Position numbers and translations under genes: made by a program | Notes under the pieces: generated by a model | Told to the model about the DNA's origin: nothing | Databases searched by the model: none | What the model saw: only the letters and a program-made list of their open reading frames with translations | DNA from: Nymphaea colorata | Taxonomy: Eukaryota > Streptophyta > Magnoliopsida > Nymphaeales > Nymphaeaceae | NCBI RefSeq assembly: GCF_008831285.2 | Contig: NC_045148.1 | Coordinates: forward strand, 4,216,001 to 4,280,000 | Length of the DNA stretch: 64,000 bases | Direction: 5' to 3' | In this document: in pieces, positions 46,714-58,856 of the stretch | Position numbering within the stretch: position 1 is the first letter of the stretch | Layout: each line of letters begins with the position of its first letter

Positions 46714-47350
46714 TTAAAAAACAGCTAAAAATGGGAACAAGATTTTGGACCAAAAAAAATGGGTCAAGGTGTGGGGCTGGCTTGAGGGGCGGGCGTCGGG
46801 CATCGCGAATAGGCTCTCCTCTCTCTGCTGGCAACCGTTGATGGAGTCCTCAGTCAATGGTAAATTGGCAAGCCGTTCGCTGAAGAGGGACGAGTTTGTT
46901 TCACCTGTAAACGGCTGAGTGCGATGAAATTCCGATTGAGGCAACTGGTCTTCGGCGTTGGCTGCTCTCCCTGGATGGCGACTATGACCAATCTCTTGCG
47001 ATTGATCGCCTAGGAATCTCACACTCAATGACCAAATTTGGGGGCTCCTCGGGACCTGGTTTTCTTGAATGTGAATATTGGAAGAACCAGAAATTCGGTT
47101 TCCCCAACCCTAGCATCTTCACAATCTTCAATTGTCCTCTTACCACAGAAAATTTCCAAAGTCCACAACCATTTCTCGTGCTCAATGTGCATCTTCTACA
47201 GTTTTTTATCACGTTCCTCGCACGTTGCAGCCATTCCTGCCGAGTTGGCTGACAACTACAGCTTTACTCGCACAAATGTTCATGCTTTCTTGCATTTCGC
47301 TAAAGTTTGTTCCCATTCATTCTTGCATCGCAGACAACTGAATCTTTGAA
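46714..47350 (-). pseudogene. Coding-like segment of unit R, copy B
   Basis: Counterpart of 34571-35130, broken by frameshifts: SVRFLGDQSQEIGHSRHPGR, AANAEDQLPQSEFHRTQPF and TGETNSSLFSERLANLPL in one frame, the upstream coiled-coil part in others. The frame here runs past the R-A stop to about 46714. It shares with copy C a one-base insertion that R-A lacks. Confidence 0.45.
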
Positions 47351-47567
47351 TGAAGCAATCCGACCTCCAATCTTTCTCTACTGGCCCTCAGAACTCTTCT
47401 TCAGATCGTCTTCTTCAGATTGTGAGTTGTCGATGCAGTGAGGACTTCTCTTTTAACCCACAATAACACTTAAACTTAAACTAGAAAGAATCAGAAATGA
47501 TGCAAAACAGAGCATAACTGATTGCGAAAGGCAAATGAGACCGAAATAATTACTAGGGTTTCCTAAA

Positions 47568-47576
47568 AACTGATCT
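47568..47576. repeat. LINE target site duplication, left
   Basis: AACTGATCT, matched by AACTAATCT at 53451-53459 (one mismatch). Uninterrupted sequence is visible inverted near 61118-61130 in copy C. Confidence 0.85.
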
Positions 47577-47663
47577 TTTTTTGAGAGTGAGAACACGGCG
47601 AAACAAACTTGTGTTCTGGCCTAGGGTTTCATCACGGCAAGGGCCACAGTCTTCCTGGTGGCC

Positions 47664-49211
47664 ATGGCAGGAGCAGAAAACCTTTTGGGTGAGGATGTAG
47701 CAGCATTACCAGCGGAGAATCTCAGGAAAGCCCAAGTGGATACGGAATCGCTGAATATAGATGGGCAACGGATCTTGGGGCCATTACAGCAAGAGATGAT
47801 GGAGATGGAGCCTGAGAAAGATCTGGCCTGCTTGGCTGGTGGCATTTCAATGAATGGGGGACCACCAAGACCTAGCGCAGAAGCTGGACCGTCGTGTGCC
47901 CAAATAGTTGACGGCTTACATGAACCCCGATGCAAGGAATCCCAGAGGCAGAAATTTATAATGATGATGAAGACCCTTGTGTGCGTTTTTCTTAAGAGGC
48001 GATGCAGCGAATGAGTGCTCCCTACCATTTTACAGCTGTGGCCGGCCTCCTAGAGGGTTTTTCCCAGTCTGGAATGGATTATAGCTATGTGTTTGAAGTC
48101 CTATGGAAACAGTGGACAATGGTTAGGAGGCCAAGGTTTTCTGTTATAGGGAATGGTCGCTTCCTAATAAGGGTGGACAGCGAAGAAGAGATCCGCTCAG
48201 TGCTGGCCAAAAGGGCATGGAAAGTGGGGGCTCAAACATTGATTGCTAGTCGATGGACCCCAAGGCAGGAGATGAAAATCACTGAGGAGCAAACAGTCTT
48301 ACTTTGGATTCACCTGCCAGGTTTGCCCGTTAATCTCTGGAACAAATACTCATATCAGTCCATGGCCAAAAGCATCAATGGAGTTTTTGTGGTGTCGGAC
48401 CAATGCACAACGAAGAGGGAGAAGTTAGCTTTCACGAGAATTCAACTTGAAGTTCCTGTGATATTCCACCCACGACCATCGATCAAATTGGACTTGGGGG
48501 AAGGGCGAGTCATTAAACAGGAAATTGTTTACGAATCTCGGATCATCTAATGTATAAGATGCGGTGCTCTCACGCATCTTGCTGCCAACTGTTGACAGAA
48601 GGTGGACACTAATAATAGTGTCAACTCTGAGCAGTCTCCTCTGGATAAAGTTACTGTAATGGTAAAACAAAAAGTCCTTATCAAAGGTGGATGGGGGGAC
48701 AACATCCATTCACAGGCTCGCCGCTCACAAAACATTTCATGCCACGGGCAGGGAACATAAGGAGCTGGTGGCGACCTCTCCCCAAGCCTCTAGCCAGACC
48801 AAAGCAATTGATCAGCACAGGACACTACAGAGCGGCAATGCTATGGCTGACCTACTCAAGAAGAAACCTCCTCAAAAGAATCTTGAAGGTCAAGATTCGG
48901 AGTCCCACCCCCTCTCGGAACCCAGCCATGGCACCCCAGGTACTTGCCCAATACCTTTGGCCTCTAATCCGTTTCACAAGATCAGTGTTGCCAACGACAA
49001 GGAATGCACACATGGTGTAGACTTTCCTCCTGGATTTTCATTCCTAGCAGGGGCTGAAACAAACAAAGGAGTGTGTGTAGGGAGGGAAAATACTAACCAG
49101 CCTCCAAATAGGCAGAGCCAGCCTAGGAGGGGGCGAGGGCGACCACCCAACAAATCTAAGAACCCTCTGAAAATAAAAGGTGGAAGGCAACAGAAGCTAG
49201 GGTTGGAGTAA
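47664..49211 (+). pseudogene. LINE-2 ORF1 (DUF4283 and zinc knuckle), broken
   Basis: Starts MAGAENLLGEDVAALPAENL; a frameshift near 48000 leads to a DUF4283 domain (YVFEVLWKQWTMVRRPRF; DSEEEIRSVLAKRAWKV; LLWIHLPGLPVNLW; 48002-48550). A TAA stands directly before the zinc knuckle CIRCGALTHLAANC (C-x2-C-x4-H-x4-C), and another stop follows it. The C-terminal part (48687-49211) is open, with NPFHKISVANDKE and a basic, AT-hook-like RRGRGRPPNKSK stretch. In intact plant LINEs this protein coats the element RNA. Confidence 0.85.
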
Positions 49212-49399
49212 AGCCCAACAGTGGAGAAGCAGGATGGATGGACCTTGGTTTGCCAAAAGAAAAGAAAGGCAAAAGTGGGAATTGGAGATGAGACTCCAAA
49301 TTGGGGAAGGGAGAAAGGAAACGAAGGTCTATTGAATGTGGAAGTAGTGATGAATGAAACAGAGGGTCCCCAAGAGGGGACAGGCATGTAATGGAAGGG

Positions 49400-50030
49400 C
49401 TGTAGGGGCAGCGGCTCAGAGAGACATCATCTCCCTGCTTAATGATGTGAAGCCTGAGTTGGTTTTCTCCTTGACACCCTTGTTAAGGAGACCATCATTA
49501 GAAGTATTGCTCTGCGTACAGGTTTTGAGGGTGTTGCCTCTAACCAACAACAAGCTGAAGGGATAGCCAGGATCGCCTGTTTCTGGCGTATGGGCAGATT
49601 ATCTGCAGTTCAGTGCCAAGCCTCTCAATGGTGGATTGAGTTAGCATTCAATATTGGAGACTACAATAGCTCGGTGAAGGTATTTGGTGTTTATCTTCCC
49701 AACAATCCTACACTTAGAAGTAATTGCTATTGTCTTTTAAAGGAGGAAATTAACAAGAATTTGTGTCCTATTATCGTTATGGGAGATTGCAATGTGATGA
49801 GATCCCAAGGCGACAAAAATGGTAGGGCTCTGAATCCTCAATCTTGTAGACTCTTCAATGAATTCATCTATGATAGTAATTTGCAAGAAATAAAGTGCTC
49901 ACCGAATGCCTTCACGTGGTCTAATCGAAGACAAGGAGATGAATGCATTCTTTGCAAAATTGATTGGTGCTTATTTCCGTGAACATAGAGCTCGCCCCTC
50001 ATCAGACCACAAGGCTATGGTTATGGAGTT
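49400..50030 (+). pseudogene. LINE-2 endonuclease (EEP type), broken
   Basis: VKVFGVYLPNNPTLRSNCY, then CPIIVMGDCNVMRSQGDKNG (the GDFN motif reads GDCN), NAFTWSNRRQGDECILCKID, and after a frame change RARPSSDHKAMVMEL carrying the catalytic SDH. The motifs are in the normal order; one frameshift lies just before the SDH block. Confidence 0.83.
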
Positions 50031-52620
50031 GAGAGATCAAAGATCTCAAGAGAGAAGAAAACGAAGATTTAGATTTTTTAAGACATGGCTCAACGATAGT
50101 AGGGGGAAAGAGATTACCAATGAAGCTTGGGCCACAACCCATTATGGATGTTCCATGCTGAGAGTCTTGGGTAAGCTGACAGAAGTCAAGAAGAGGCTTA
50201 GTAGATGGAACAAAGAGGAATTTGGCAGGATAGATGAGAAGGTGAAGTCTTTGTATGCTCAACTCGAGTGGGCCCAAGTAGCTATCGATCAAGGCAATCT
50301 GTCTGCCACAGTGAAAGAATATGCCATCCGCAAAGAGCTTAACCGTGTCCTGCTCTTGGAAGAAATCATGTGGAGAAATAAGTCTAAGGTGTGATGGCTC
50401 AAAGAAGGTGATAGCAACACACAATATTTCCAAGCAGTTGTAAGCAACCATATTAAGAAGAACAAGATTGAAATATTAGAAGTAAATGGGCACAAGCATG
50501 AAACCATGGAGGAGATGATGGAGGCAGAAAGCTCTTTCTTTGATGCTTTCATGAATGAAGATGGTGCGACTGGGGATATTATGGAGGGTATTGCTGATGG
50601 TAAGATGGTTTCAGAAGATGAGAATGATACACTTCTTAGTCCAATCACCATTGAGGAAGTCAAACAGGCAGTCTTTGGTTTAGATGAGGACAGCGTTGCA
50701 GGTCCTGATGGCTTTGCGAATGATTTTTATCAAACTATGTGGCCTACCATCCAGCACCACATCCACCTAGCTATTAGTAATTTTTTCAATTGTGGGAAGT
50801 TAATCAAAAACATCAATCGCACCAACTTAATGCTCATTCCCAAGTTTTGCGGGCCCACTCGAATTGACGATTTCTAGTTTATTCCCTTTGTAACAGCCTC
50901 TGCAAAATCATTTCCAAAGTGATGGTTAATCGTATGCAGATTACCTTGAGCTGCATTACTTGCCTCAACCAAGGAACTTTTCTTAAGGGGAGAATAATTC
51001 ATGATCAGGTGGCTTTGGTAAATGATTTGGTGGACGTGGACTTTCTTCACAAACGAAAGAGTGAAGCGATTATCCTCAAGATGGATCTCTCAAAAGCCTA
51101 TGACCGAGTTTCATGGAAATTTCTCAAAAATAGCATGCTAATGCTTGGTTTTCACCCCACATGGGTGACTCGTATCATGACATGTGTGTCAATGGTGACC
51201 TTCTCCATCCTTCTTAATGGGGAAGAAGGTAGAATCTTTGAGTGCAGGAAGGGACTCCGACAGGGAGATCCTCTCTCCCCCTACCTATTCATTATAGTCA
51301 TGGAGCTGTTTGGCCACGGCTTTCAAAAACGAATTAATAGGGGAATCATCAAGCTTCCCAAAATGCCATATTCTTTGCCTAACATCCACTCTCTCCTTTT
51401 TGAGATGACATTTTGTTTTTCTGTAGAGCTACTCCCAGATCTCTATACGAAATTGCCTCTTTCCTTGGCCAGTTGGAGAGGTACGCAGACCTAAAGATCA
51501 ATGGGAGGAAATAATCCATTTTTATGTTTGGAGTCAGTGATAGTAAAGCCATCGTCCTGTCCTCTATCTTGGAATGGAAAACTGATAAGCTTCCCTCGAA
51601 GTATCTTGGTCTGCCTCTCTTTGTTGGCAAAATGAAGGAGGATGATTATGCTGATCGTATTGGTAGACTTGAAAGGAAAATGGCAGCGGGGCAAACTAAT
51701 GTTCTCTCCTTTGCAGGGCGTTTATGCCTAGTCAAACATAACCTTGAAACTTCAGGGGTCTACTGGATGCAAGGGTTTAGATTGCCAAAAAAAACTCTGA
51801 TCATTAACGAAAGGAAAATGATGCACTTCCTTTGGGCTCACAATAGCTCCTCCAGGAACATCCATCTAGTTGCTTGGAAAAATTTGTGTAAGCCCAAGGA
51901 GGAGGGTGGTGTAGGTCTCCGAGCCCTTGTGGAGTGGAACGCAGCACTCATGGCTACTAGATGCTGCAAAATTCTAGAGGGCCATTCCTTGTTAGCTTTG
52001 TGGCTTCGAATGCAGTATCTCAAAAATATAAGGAGCTTTTGGTATGCTAAGAAGCCATGGAAAAGTTCTTGGGCATGGATCAGTCTTGGCTGGGGATGGA
52101 TGCTGATAGAAAATCTTGTTTTTTGGAAAGCTGGCAATGGAAAAAAAATCATATTTTGGGTGGATGATTGGAGTCATGGTATCCTTTTACATAGAGTTCA
52201 AGGAGAACTTCATGAGCAGGTCAAGCACGACTATCACCTCTCTCTGATGGCAGCCATTAACTACTATAGAATTGATGAGAATTCCTTCTTCTTCTTGCTG
52301 AGACTTGGAAGAAGCTGGTTTGGGATGCAAATGTCCCGGCGCCCACCAACTGGTTTGTTTACCTAGCCTCCAAACATCGGCTCCTGACTATTGACCGTTT
52401 GAAGCATATGGGTCTGCCCTTAGTCAATAGATGCTTCCTTTGTAAATCTGAGGAAGAGAGTAATCACCATATCTTATTTTCCTGCCGAGTGGCCAAAAAT
52501 GTGTGGAGCTGGATAGTGAGTAAATTCAATCGAAGGAGATCTCCTTGGAGAAACATTAATGAGGAGCTCAAATATTGGTACAAAGTAAAGTTTCCACATA
52601 GATGGACCAGTAAGTAATGC
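50031..52620 (+). pseudogene. LINE-2 reverse transcriptase and zf-RVT, broken
   Basis: EEIMWRNKSKV and EGDSNTQYFQ (linker), then VKQAVFGLDEDSVAGPDGF, NRTNLMLIPKFCGPTRIDDF, IIHDQVALVNDLV, ILKMDLSKAYDRVSWKFL, CRKGLRQGDPLSPYLF. The catalytic FADD is destroyed by loss of one base at about 51401 (it now reads LLFEMTF). The thumb region and zf-RVT (RCFLCKSEEESNHHILFSCR, 52429-52488) follow. Several other stops occur. Few lesions per kilobase compared with LINE-1, so this copy is younger. Confidence 0.9.
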
Positions 52621-53450
52621 ATGTAATGTTTCATATTGTAGTATGGCAACTCTGGTGGACTCGCAATCAAGCTGCCCATGATAATTGGCAGCACCCATCC
52701 ATTCATAGAATTACAAATAAGATTTGGAAGATTGGACAGAGGGTGGCTGAGGTGATCTTTTCGTAGGAGGAAGACTGGCAATTGATTCAACTATGTTGGT
52801 CCACTGGTATTTTCTGTAGTAAAAGAGAAGAAATACATAAGGACGAAGACACTCTTCAAGTTGTTCATAGTAGAATTAACCTTAGTTTAATGGTGGCTGC
52901 AGTCTGGTGGGACAGGGATGTTGAAGCTTACAAGTCGGTAATTAGAATGGCTCATAGTGGGGGGATACTACTGAAATGCACCTGCTGGAGTTTTGGTTAG
53001 GTAAGATGATGAACAACTCAGGACGCCTCACGATCATATCCTCTAACAACGGTTGGAAACGAAGAATACGAACCATGATTGAAGGACGCAGAACCATTCC
53101 AGCAAGATGAATCATTTTCAGAAAGTGTTATGAAAGAACCAGTGTAGATGATCACTTTCCATCAGTCAATGCAGGTCAGCAACTCTTGATTTATGGTCAG
53201 CAAGATGGACGCGACGATGGAGGGAAGATATTACATTTTTTGTTTGCCTACTAGCAGATGGGCAGTAATGTATCTTCTCGCTTAATCCTAGGCTCTTTGC
53301 TCAATGGTCTTTGTCTTGCGTTCAGAGGGGTGAGGGTTTTTGCTCCTTGTGTTTTTTCCTGTTGATGCTTTGCATCCCCTGTTTTTTCTTGTAAATATAA
53401 TTTCTTGGCAATAAAGGTGGGGAACCTACCTCCCAGCAATCCATTATTGG

Positions 53451-53459
53451 AACTAATCT
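53451..53459. repeat. LINE target site duplication, right
   Basis: AACTAATCT, partner of 47568-47576 with one substitution. Confidence 0.85.
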
Positions 53460-53959
53460 CGATTACAACTGAATCTCAACACCTTTATATCGCGATCCAA
53501 ACAAAAGAGAACAATAAATAAAATCTAAAAATACAAGGGGCAGATCTTGATGCTTCGCTCTTGGCCCAACTTCACATGTAATACTAACACGCTCCTTTTA
53601 TTTAATCCAGATTCTTTGTGCTCATCTCCACTCTTTTGAAGTCCAGCAATTGCACCTGATGGAAGGAACTCGCTCCAGTAGTTTAGCTATTAGGATTAAA
53701 ATGTAAGGTAAGCACATTTCCATCAATCTTCATCACTCAGCCATCCACCACAACCTTTTCTTTCCTGATGCACACTTCCGCCAGAATGGTCATCACCTTC
53801 CGAATCATCACAACTTTTTCTTTTGTCACCAGCTGCGCATGCACATGGTTGTAGTCGTGGAGCGTAGTCGTAGTCTGCATGTCATCAAACATTTCTCATT
53901 CGAAAACTTAAGAAACACAATTTCATTGAGGGCGCCTTTTATACCTCTTTCTAGGGATA

Positions 53960-54288
53960 GGAATGTTAATATATCCGATTTGGATCCGATATCCATTTCA
54001 AAAGCATGGGATATAAAAAAAAATAATATCTAATTAATAAATCATATCACATTCAAATATATATAAATATTTGGTAATACTTGAATCACATTTATTTTTA
54101 AACAAATATCACATATCTAAGACTCTTACATTTTGAAAATAGGCCAAATTCGGTTCAAAATAAAAGTCGGATTCAAATTGGAAAATTGGATTTTCTATTT
54201 TTTTTTCATATTCAAATCAGAACACGTGAATATCAAAAAGGACATATAGTTAAAGGTATATTCGATTCTAATGCAATCTTGACATCCC
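53960..54288. mobile_element. MITE M1 copy in R-B
   Basis: TA-flanked, GGAATGTTAATATATCCG at the left and TTGACATCCC at the right; shorter than the R-A copy by internal losses. Confidence 0.65.
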
Positions 54289-54582
54289 TACCTCTTTTCT
54301 TTCAATTTATTTCCTATTTGGAAGGAAATTGTATGAGGCAACATTATACCCAATGGTAGATATGTTTGTGTACTGGAACCATGTTGCTCCCTTGGTGATG
54401 ATTCCCCATGTTCAGTTGCGCCCTTCCATACCACCAACTCGTTGCCTTGCGAAGCCGCCACCTTTTTGCCTTTGTCCTGAACAAATTAACATTCTCAGAG
54501 CAGAGTTCACTGGCTTCTCTCTGGTCACCCATTGTCTAGAACAGAAGCGACATTCGTAGAGTTTCAAAGGTTGACACTTTCA

Positions 54583-54990
54583 GGGGGTGTGTTTGATGAA
54601 GGACAAAATTATGGAGTTATAGAATCATAAGTTTTATTTTTGATGAAATGGGAATTGTCTTATTAAATGAAGCATTTTAATTCCGGAATTATGAATTGAA
54701 TTTCTGAAATTGTGATTCTAGCCTCGGGGGTTAAATTATCATTCAAAAACTTTATAAATTTTCATCTCTTTTTAAAGCATATGTCATGATGGTCTTAATC
54801 CATCAATTCTAAAATTTTAGTTCCTGATTTATCAAACACATCATTTTCAATTCTTGAATTAAAGTTCCAAACCATCAAACGTAGAGGGAAACTAAAACTG
54901 GAATTTTTCATTCCAATTCCAATTTGATGTGGAAAATTGTTACTAAACTTTTAAGTCTAGGATCAAAATTTAAGGTCGTCAAATGCCCCC
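54583..54990. mobile_element. MITE M2 copy in R-B
   Basis: GGGGGTGTGTTTGATGAA at the left, complement of GGGGGCATTTGACG at the right, right flank TTA. Same insertion site as in R-A and R-C. Confidence 0.7.
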
Positions 54991-55580
54991 TTAATCTATT
55001 CTTGTTGGTAAAGGAACCAATTCCAATTTGTATTATGGTCAGTCAGAGCAAAAGTATGCTGCAAGCAAAATTGTGTATGTTGCAGCATCACGGGGCAGGA
55101 ACCAAATTGGACAGAGAAGTTGCAATTACTTAAACTGCAGAAAAAAACAAATTAATCCGTAGAAGCATTGATTGTTAGAATCACAAGTCACATGAATGTT
55201 TTTTTTTTTTGACAAAATCGAGAAGTGCAACATGCCAGTGACGGGCGGAGCATGAATTATTCATCTGGGGGGCAAACAATAGTTTGAAAATTTTAATAGA
55301 GGCAGAAATATAATTTTTTTTAATTTTTTGTATAAAGCTAAATGAAAATTTGGAAATCCTGTATAAAAATTTTTGAAAATTTCAAGTAATTTATAAAAAA
55401 AAAATTGAGGAGGAGTTGGGGTGGGGGAGAGCAAGACCCCTGCCTGCCCCCTGGCTAGTGAGACTTTGAGAAATGTCTAAATGAGTGATGCATGAAGTGC
55501 AAACAAAGAAGAAGAAAAAGCAAATGCAAAGCAACAATGGAGGGAGTTGGACAAATGCAGCAGTTAGAAGGCAACAATGC

Positions 55581-55744
55581 AGGTTGATGTGGCCACATTT
55601 GTCACTTGTGAGGTGGACATCGTTGTCCTTTGATATTTGATGACATTATCCGCCATGTTCAGACATTTGCGTTTTAATGGATCTTGTATCTTCCCGGATG
55701 GGCGGGGGATGCCAAAATTACCGTAGAAATAGAGCAGAATCATG
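55581..55744. other. Copy-B-only segment in the inverted duplication
   Basis: 164 bases between R-B and the inner inverted arm. In the right arm the same interval (58598-59107) holds the F-box exon instead. No reading frame of note. Confidence 0.7.
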
Positions 55745-56099
55745 CTTTAAAGGTAGGTTATGCTCGATACAATATTTAATTAATGACAAGTTGCTCCACA
55801 TTGAGATACATGAAATTCAGAGCTTTGGTAACCAAGTTTGCATTTAGTGCACCTACTTACCTCTCGTGACAGCACATCCCGCATTGTCCCACCTTCCTGG
55901 ATAACTAGTAGTGGGTGTAACCAAAATCCCCAAAAAGAGTTAAACTAGTCAATAATGCTAGAAAAATGGAGTGATCTGTCCGTCTCACACATCCATTTTA
56001 GGGATACAGAAAAAGCAAGGAAAGTGGGGAGAATGATGCCTAGTGGGCATACGGATGTATTTTCCAGTCAACATCTGTACGGAGCCACCCACCTGAATG
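55745..56099 (+). repeat. Inner inverted-repeat arm, left
   Basis: About 355 bases that are the reverse complement of 58243-58597 at high identity (shared TATGCTCGATACAATATTTA and CATACGGATGTATTTTCCAG). Extends the R-B/R-C inverted duplication toward the centre. Confidence 0.92.
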
Positions 56100-56190
56100 T
56101 GTGGGTACCGGGTACCCGCCGGCGACCGGGCCCAGTGCTCAAGTTTTTTTCCTTCGAGGCGAAGGCTCCAGGTCAAGTAGATGACATTAA

Positions 56191-57550
56191 GGGGCCGTTT
56201 GATGGGTGGAAAAATGGAATCAGAAATAAATTTCTGGAAATTTATTTCTGGAATTGAAGAATCTGAAATAAAATTCAATTTTTCTAAAACCATGTTTTGT
56301 TTGTTACAGAAGAATTATTTTTCTGGAAAAAGATTTCATTGTTTGATGGAAATGGTGAGGAAAAGGAGGAAGAAGGGAAGCAAAGAGGAGGAAGAAGGGA
56401 GCGAGGGAAGAAGGAGGAGGAAGAAGGAAAGGGAGGAGGAGGAAGAAAAAGGGAAGGGAAGAGAGGAGGAGGAAGAAGGGAGCGGAAGAAAGACAATGCC
56501 CTTTCCCCTTCTTCCTCTTTCCCTTCGTTCTCCCTTTTCCCTTCAACAATTGCCTCCCTCTCCCCCTTTCACCCATAGCTTGATCCTATCGACCATTTTC
56601 CTTTCCTGAAAACACAATTACAATATACTGAAATGTCTCATAGATATAGCATCCTAAAATCAGAAGCTACAAACTCACCTGGAAGGGAGCGACCTTCCCT
56701 TTCATCCTGGCGAAAACTGAATAGTGCAGAGAAGCACGAAACGGCGGATGTCTCAGTGTTTGGAGACGGGGCAGGAGACTACGGAAGAAGACCATCTTCG
56801 ACTTCGGCTTCTTCTTGAAGAGGCAGCACAAACAGGGAAGTAGTTAAGGTTTCAGAAAAATCATGTTTTTTTAACGGCAGAAATGCAAAGGAACGGAACT
56901 TTCGCAAATACCAAACACGGTTTTGCGCAGCCGCAGGTAGTTCTTCGAACTTCCAGAACTTCTGAACTCGCTGCAAAAGACGGTATCGCGTGGTTAAAAC
57001 CTTTATAAGAGTGAGTGAGAAAAATGGCAGCTGCTACTACTTCCTGAAATGATCTTCTTCTTCTATTCCCTCTTGTGTTTTCGTTCTTCCCCCCTCTCGT
57101 TCTTCCCTCTCATCAATCTCATCCCGTCGAGTTTTAAACCGAAGGGGGTCGTCAAGCTCCGTCCCACTCTGGCAGTTCCACGACGCCGATGATAAACGTT
57201 CCCATTGAAGAGACCACGCCATCTCCTGGCAGAGGACGGTGGACGGGAACCCATTCACCACAACTGCTTGGGATTTCTTTGACGAGCGATTAGGAAGACG
57301 CAGAAGAAAGGGAATATCCAGCGGAGGAGAGACGGTAGAGAGGAACCCGAGCATGCCCTAACGGGCATAAAAAAAAGCCCGGAAAAATATTTCCACCTGT
57401 CTGGGTGGAAATATGTTTCCGGAAAACTATTTCCGGAATCGACCTCAACGGTCGATTATTTTTTTCCACGTTTGTTACGCAGGAAAAATTTTAAAAATTT
57501 GAAAATTTTTTCTCGGTGAACAGTATATTTCCAGCTTAACAAACGCCCCC
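56191..57550. mobile_element. 1.36-kb TIR element carrying gene fragments (Pack-type, M2-like ends)
   Basis: TAA on both flanks (56188-56190, 57551-57553). Ends GGGGCCGTTTG at the left and the complement of GGGGGCGTTTGTTAAG at the right, related to MITE M2 ends, so PIF/Harbinger-like. The interior is not simple MITE DNA: a purine-rich block (56350-56500), and on the minus strand coding-like pieces behind splice-acceptor-like TTTTGCAG (about 56970: RVQKFWKFEELPAAAQNRVW) and at 57037-57354 (MAWSLQWERLSSASWNCQSG). This suggests captured host gene fragments. No transposase seen. Confidence 0.6.
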
Positions 57551-57553
57551 TAA

Positions 57554-58242
57554 AGGAAAATGGATAGAACAGTAGGTCAACTCAGATCAGATGGTGACGA
57601 TTAGAACTCGGAATTGAATCCGTAGTTCCCCATTTGTAATTTACTTTTGATAGTGGGTGACATTAAAGTAAAAACTTTGCTTATGATATTCCAATATTGG
57701 TTCTTCATAAGAAAGAAAGCTGTGGACCAAAGGCTGGCACAGATCAAAGCGGGAGAACAATTAATTTAGGTATGAGACCCTCAGGCGCCGTTTGACAGTA
57801 AAATACATTGTGAGTGTTGTATGAATTATCTGCTTTAAGTCCGTGACAGATTCATAGAACACCCACTGATGTTTTGAGCCTTTCTATCAGTTGTGAAGGC
57901 TTCCAAAGATCGTAACATGTATATATGCTAGGACGTATTGCTAGAATGCTCATCAAGATCTTACCTCTTGATTAGCAGTGTATTATTCCATGTAAATGGA
58001 ATTCTTCAGTTCCATCCTCTGAATTGCAAAGGCTGAATACGCTTTGGAGTTTCTCTATGCATGTAATGAAACCCTTATCAAACATTAAACGTCCAATCAT
58101 ATCAGTTAAACCATTAAAAGAATTAATCGAAAGGAAATAATGTTTAATGAAGCCACAGACACATGGTTATGTTCCAACATTATGCAAAGGTCAGAAATAA
58201 AATCTACACATGAGAAAATCTAGATAAGTTTCCTGATATCCT
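57554..58242. other. Central spacer remainder, no gene
   Basis: Unique-looking sequence between the TIR element and the right inverted arm. No reading frame or repeat recognised. Confidence 0.5.
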
Positions 58243-58597
58243 GTCACATTCAGGTGGGTGGCTCCGTACAAATGTTGACTGGAAAATACATCCGTATGCC
58301 CACTAGGCATCATTCTCCCCACTTTCCTTGCTTTTTTTGTATCCCTAAAATGGATGTGTGAGACGGACAGATCACACCATTTTTCTAGCATTAGTGACTA
58401 GTTTAACTTTTTTGGGGATTTTGGTTACACCCACTAGTAGTTATCCCGGAAGGTGGAACAATGAGGGATGTGCTGTCACGAGAGGTAAGTAGGTGCACTA
58501 AATGCAAACTTGGTTACCAAAGCTCTGAATTTCATGTATCTCAATGTGGAGCAACTTGTCATTAATTAAATATTGTATCGAGCATAACCTACCTTTC
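58243..58597 (-). repeat. Inner inverted-repeat arm, right
   Basis: Reverse complement of 55745-56099. Directly precedes the F-box gene region. Confidence 0.92.
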
Positions 58598-58856
58598 TTA
58601 CGTAGATCCGATGCGTAACTCACCCACTTTTAAGGATAAGAAGCTGAAGCTGCCTGACCTGAAATTATGTTAAAAAATTTAACATCGTCCTCAGGGTGGA
58701 GAAATGGCAACCAGGTAATATATTGGGCAAAAGTGGGTAGTTCTATCATAGACGTGCTATATCAAGAAGCGGATAGAGGCCTCGGGAAAGAGAAACGGAC
58801 TGCCGTGGCGTGGTGACGACACGGAGAAACAGCCTTGATCATCGAAGGGAAGGAGA

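Larger units (their letters stand above)
45431..47567 (+). repeat. Unit R copy B, left part (left arm of inverted repeat)
   Basis: The inverted partner of 61136-62257, and collinear with R-A from 46735 on. It contains a TIR element at 45869-46063, MITE-free AT-rich sequence, and a diverged copy of the coding-like segment (minus strand, about 46714-47350: SVRFLGDQSQEIGHSRHPGR). Interrupted at 47576 by a LINE; the unit resumes at 53451. Confidence 0.8.
47577..53450 (+). mobile_element. LINE-2 (same L1-type family), near full length
   Basis: A 5.87-kb insertion in unit R copy B, flanked by a 9-bp duplication. Contains a short 5' UTR, both ORFs (broken), and a 3' end with AATAAAGG, a hairpin-like CCTACCTCCC block and terminal ATTATTGG without poly(A). 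Comparison with the uninterrupted R copies fixes both ends to the base. Confidence 0.93.
53451..55580 (+). repeat. Unit R copy B, right part
   Basis: Continues R after the LINE: second coding-like segment (about 53740-53900, minus), MITE M1 (53960-54288), the Cys-motif segment, MITE M2 (54583-54990), and the right end GGCAACAATG at about 55570. Matches R-A collinearly and R-C in inverse orientation. Confidence 0.85.

Noticed and set aside
56181-56609. Glu/Lys/Arg-rich frame of 142 codons and its complements
   Set aside because: Reflects the (GGA/GAA)-rich block inside the TIR element; all frames are open by composition.
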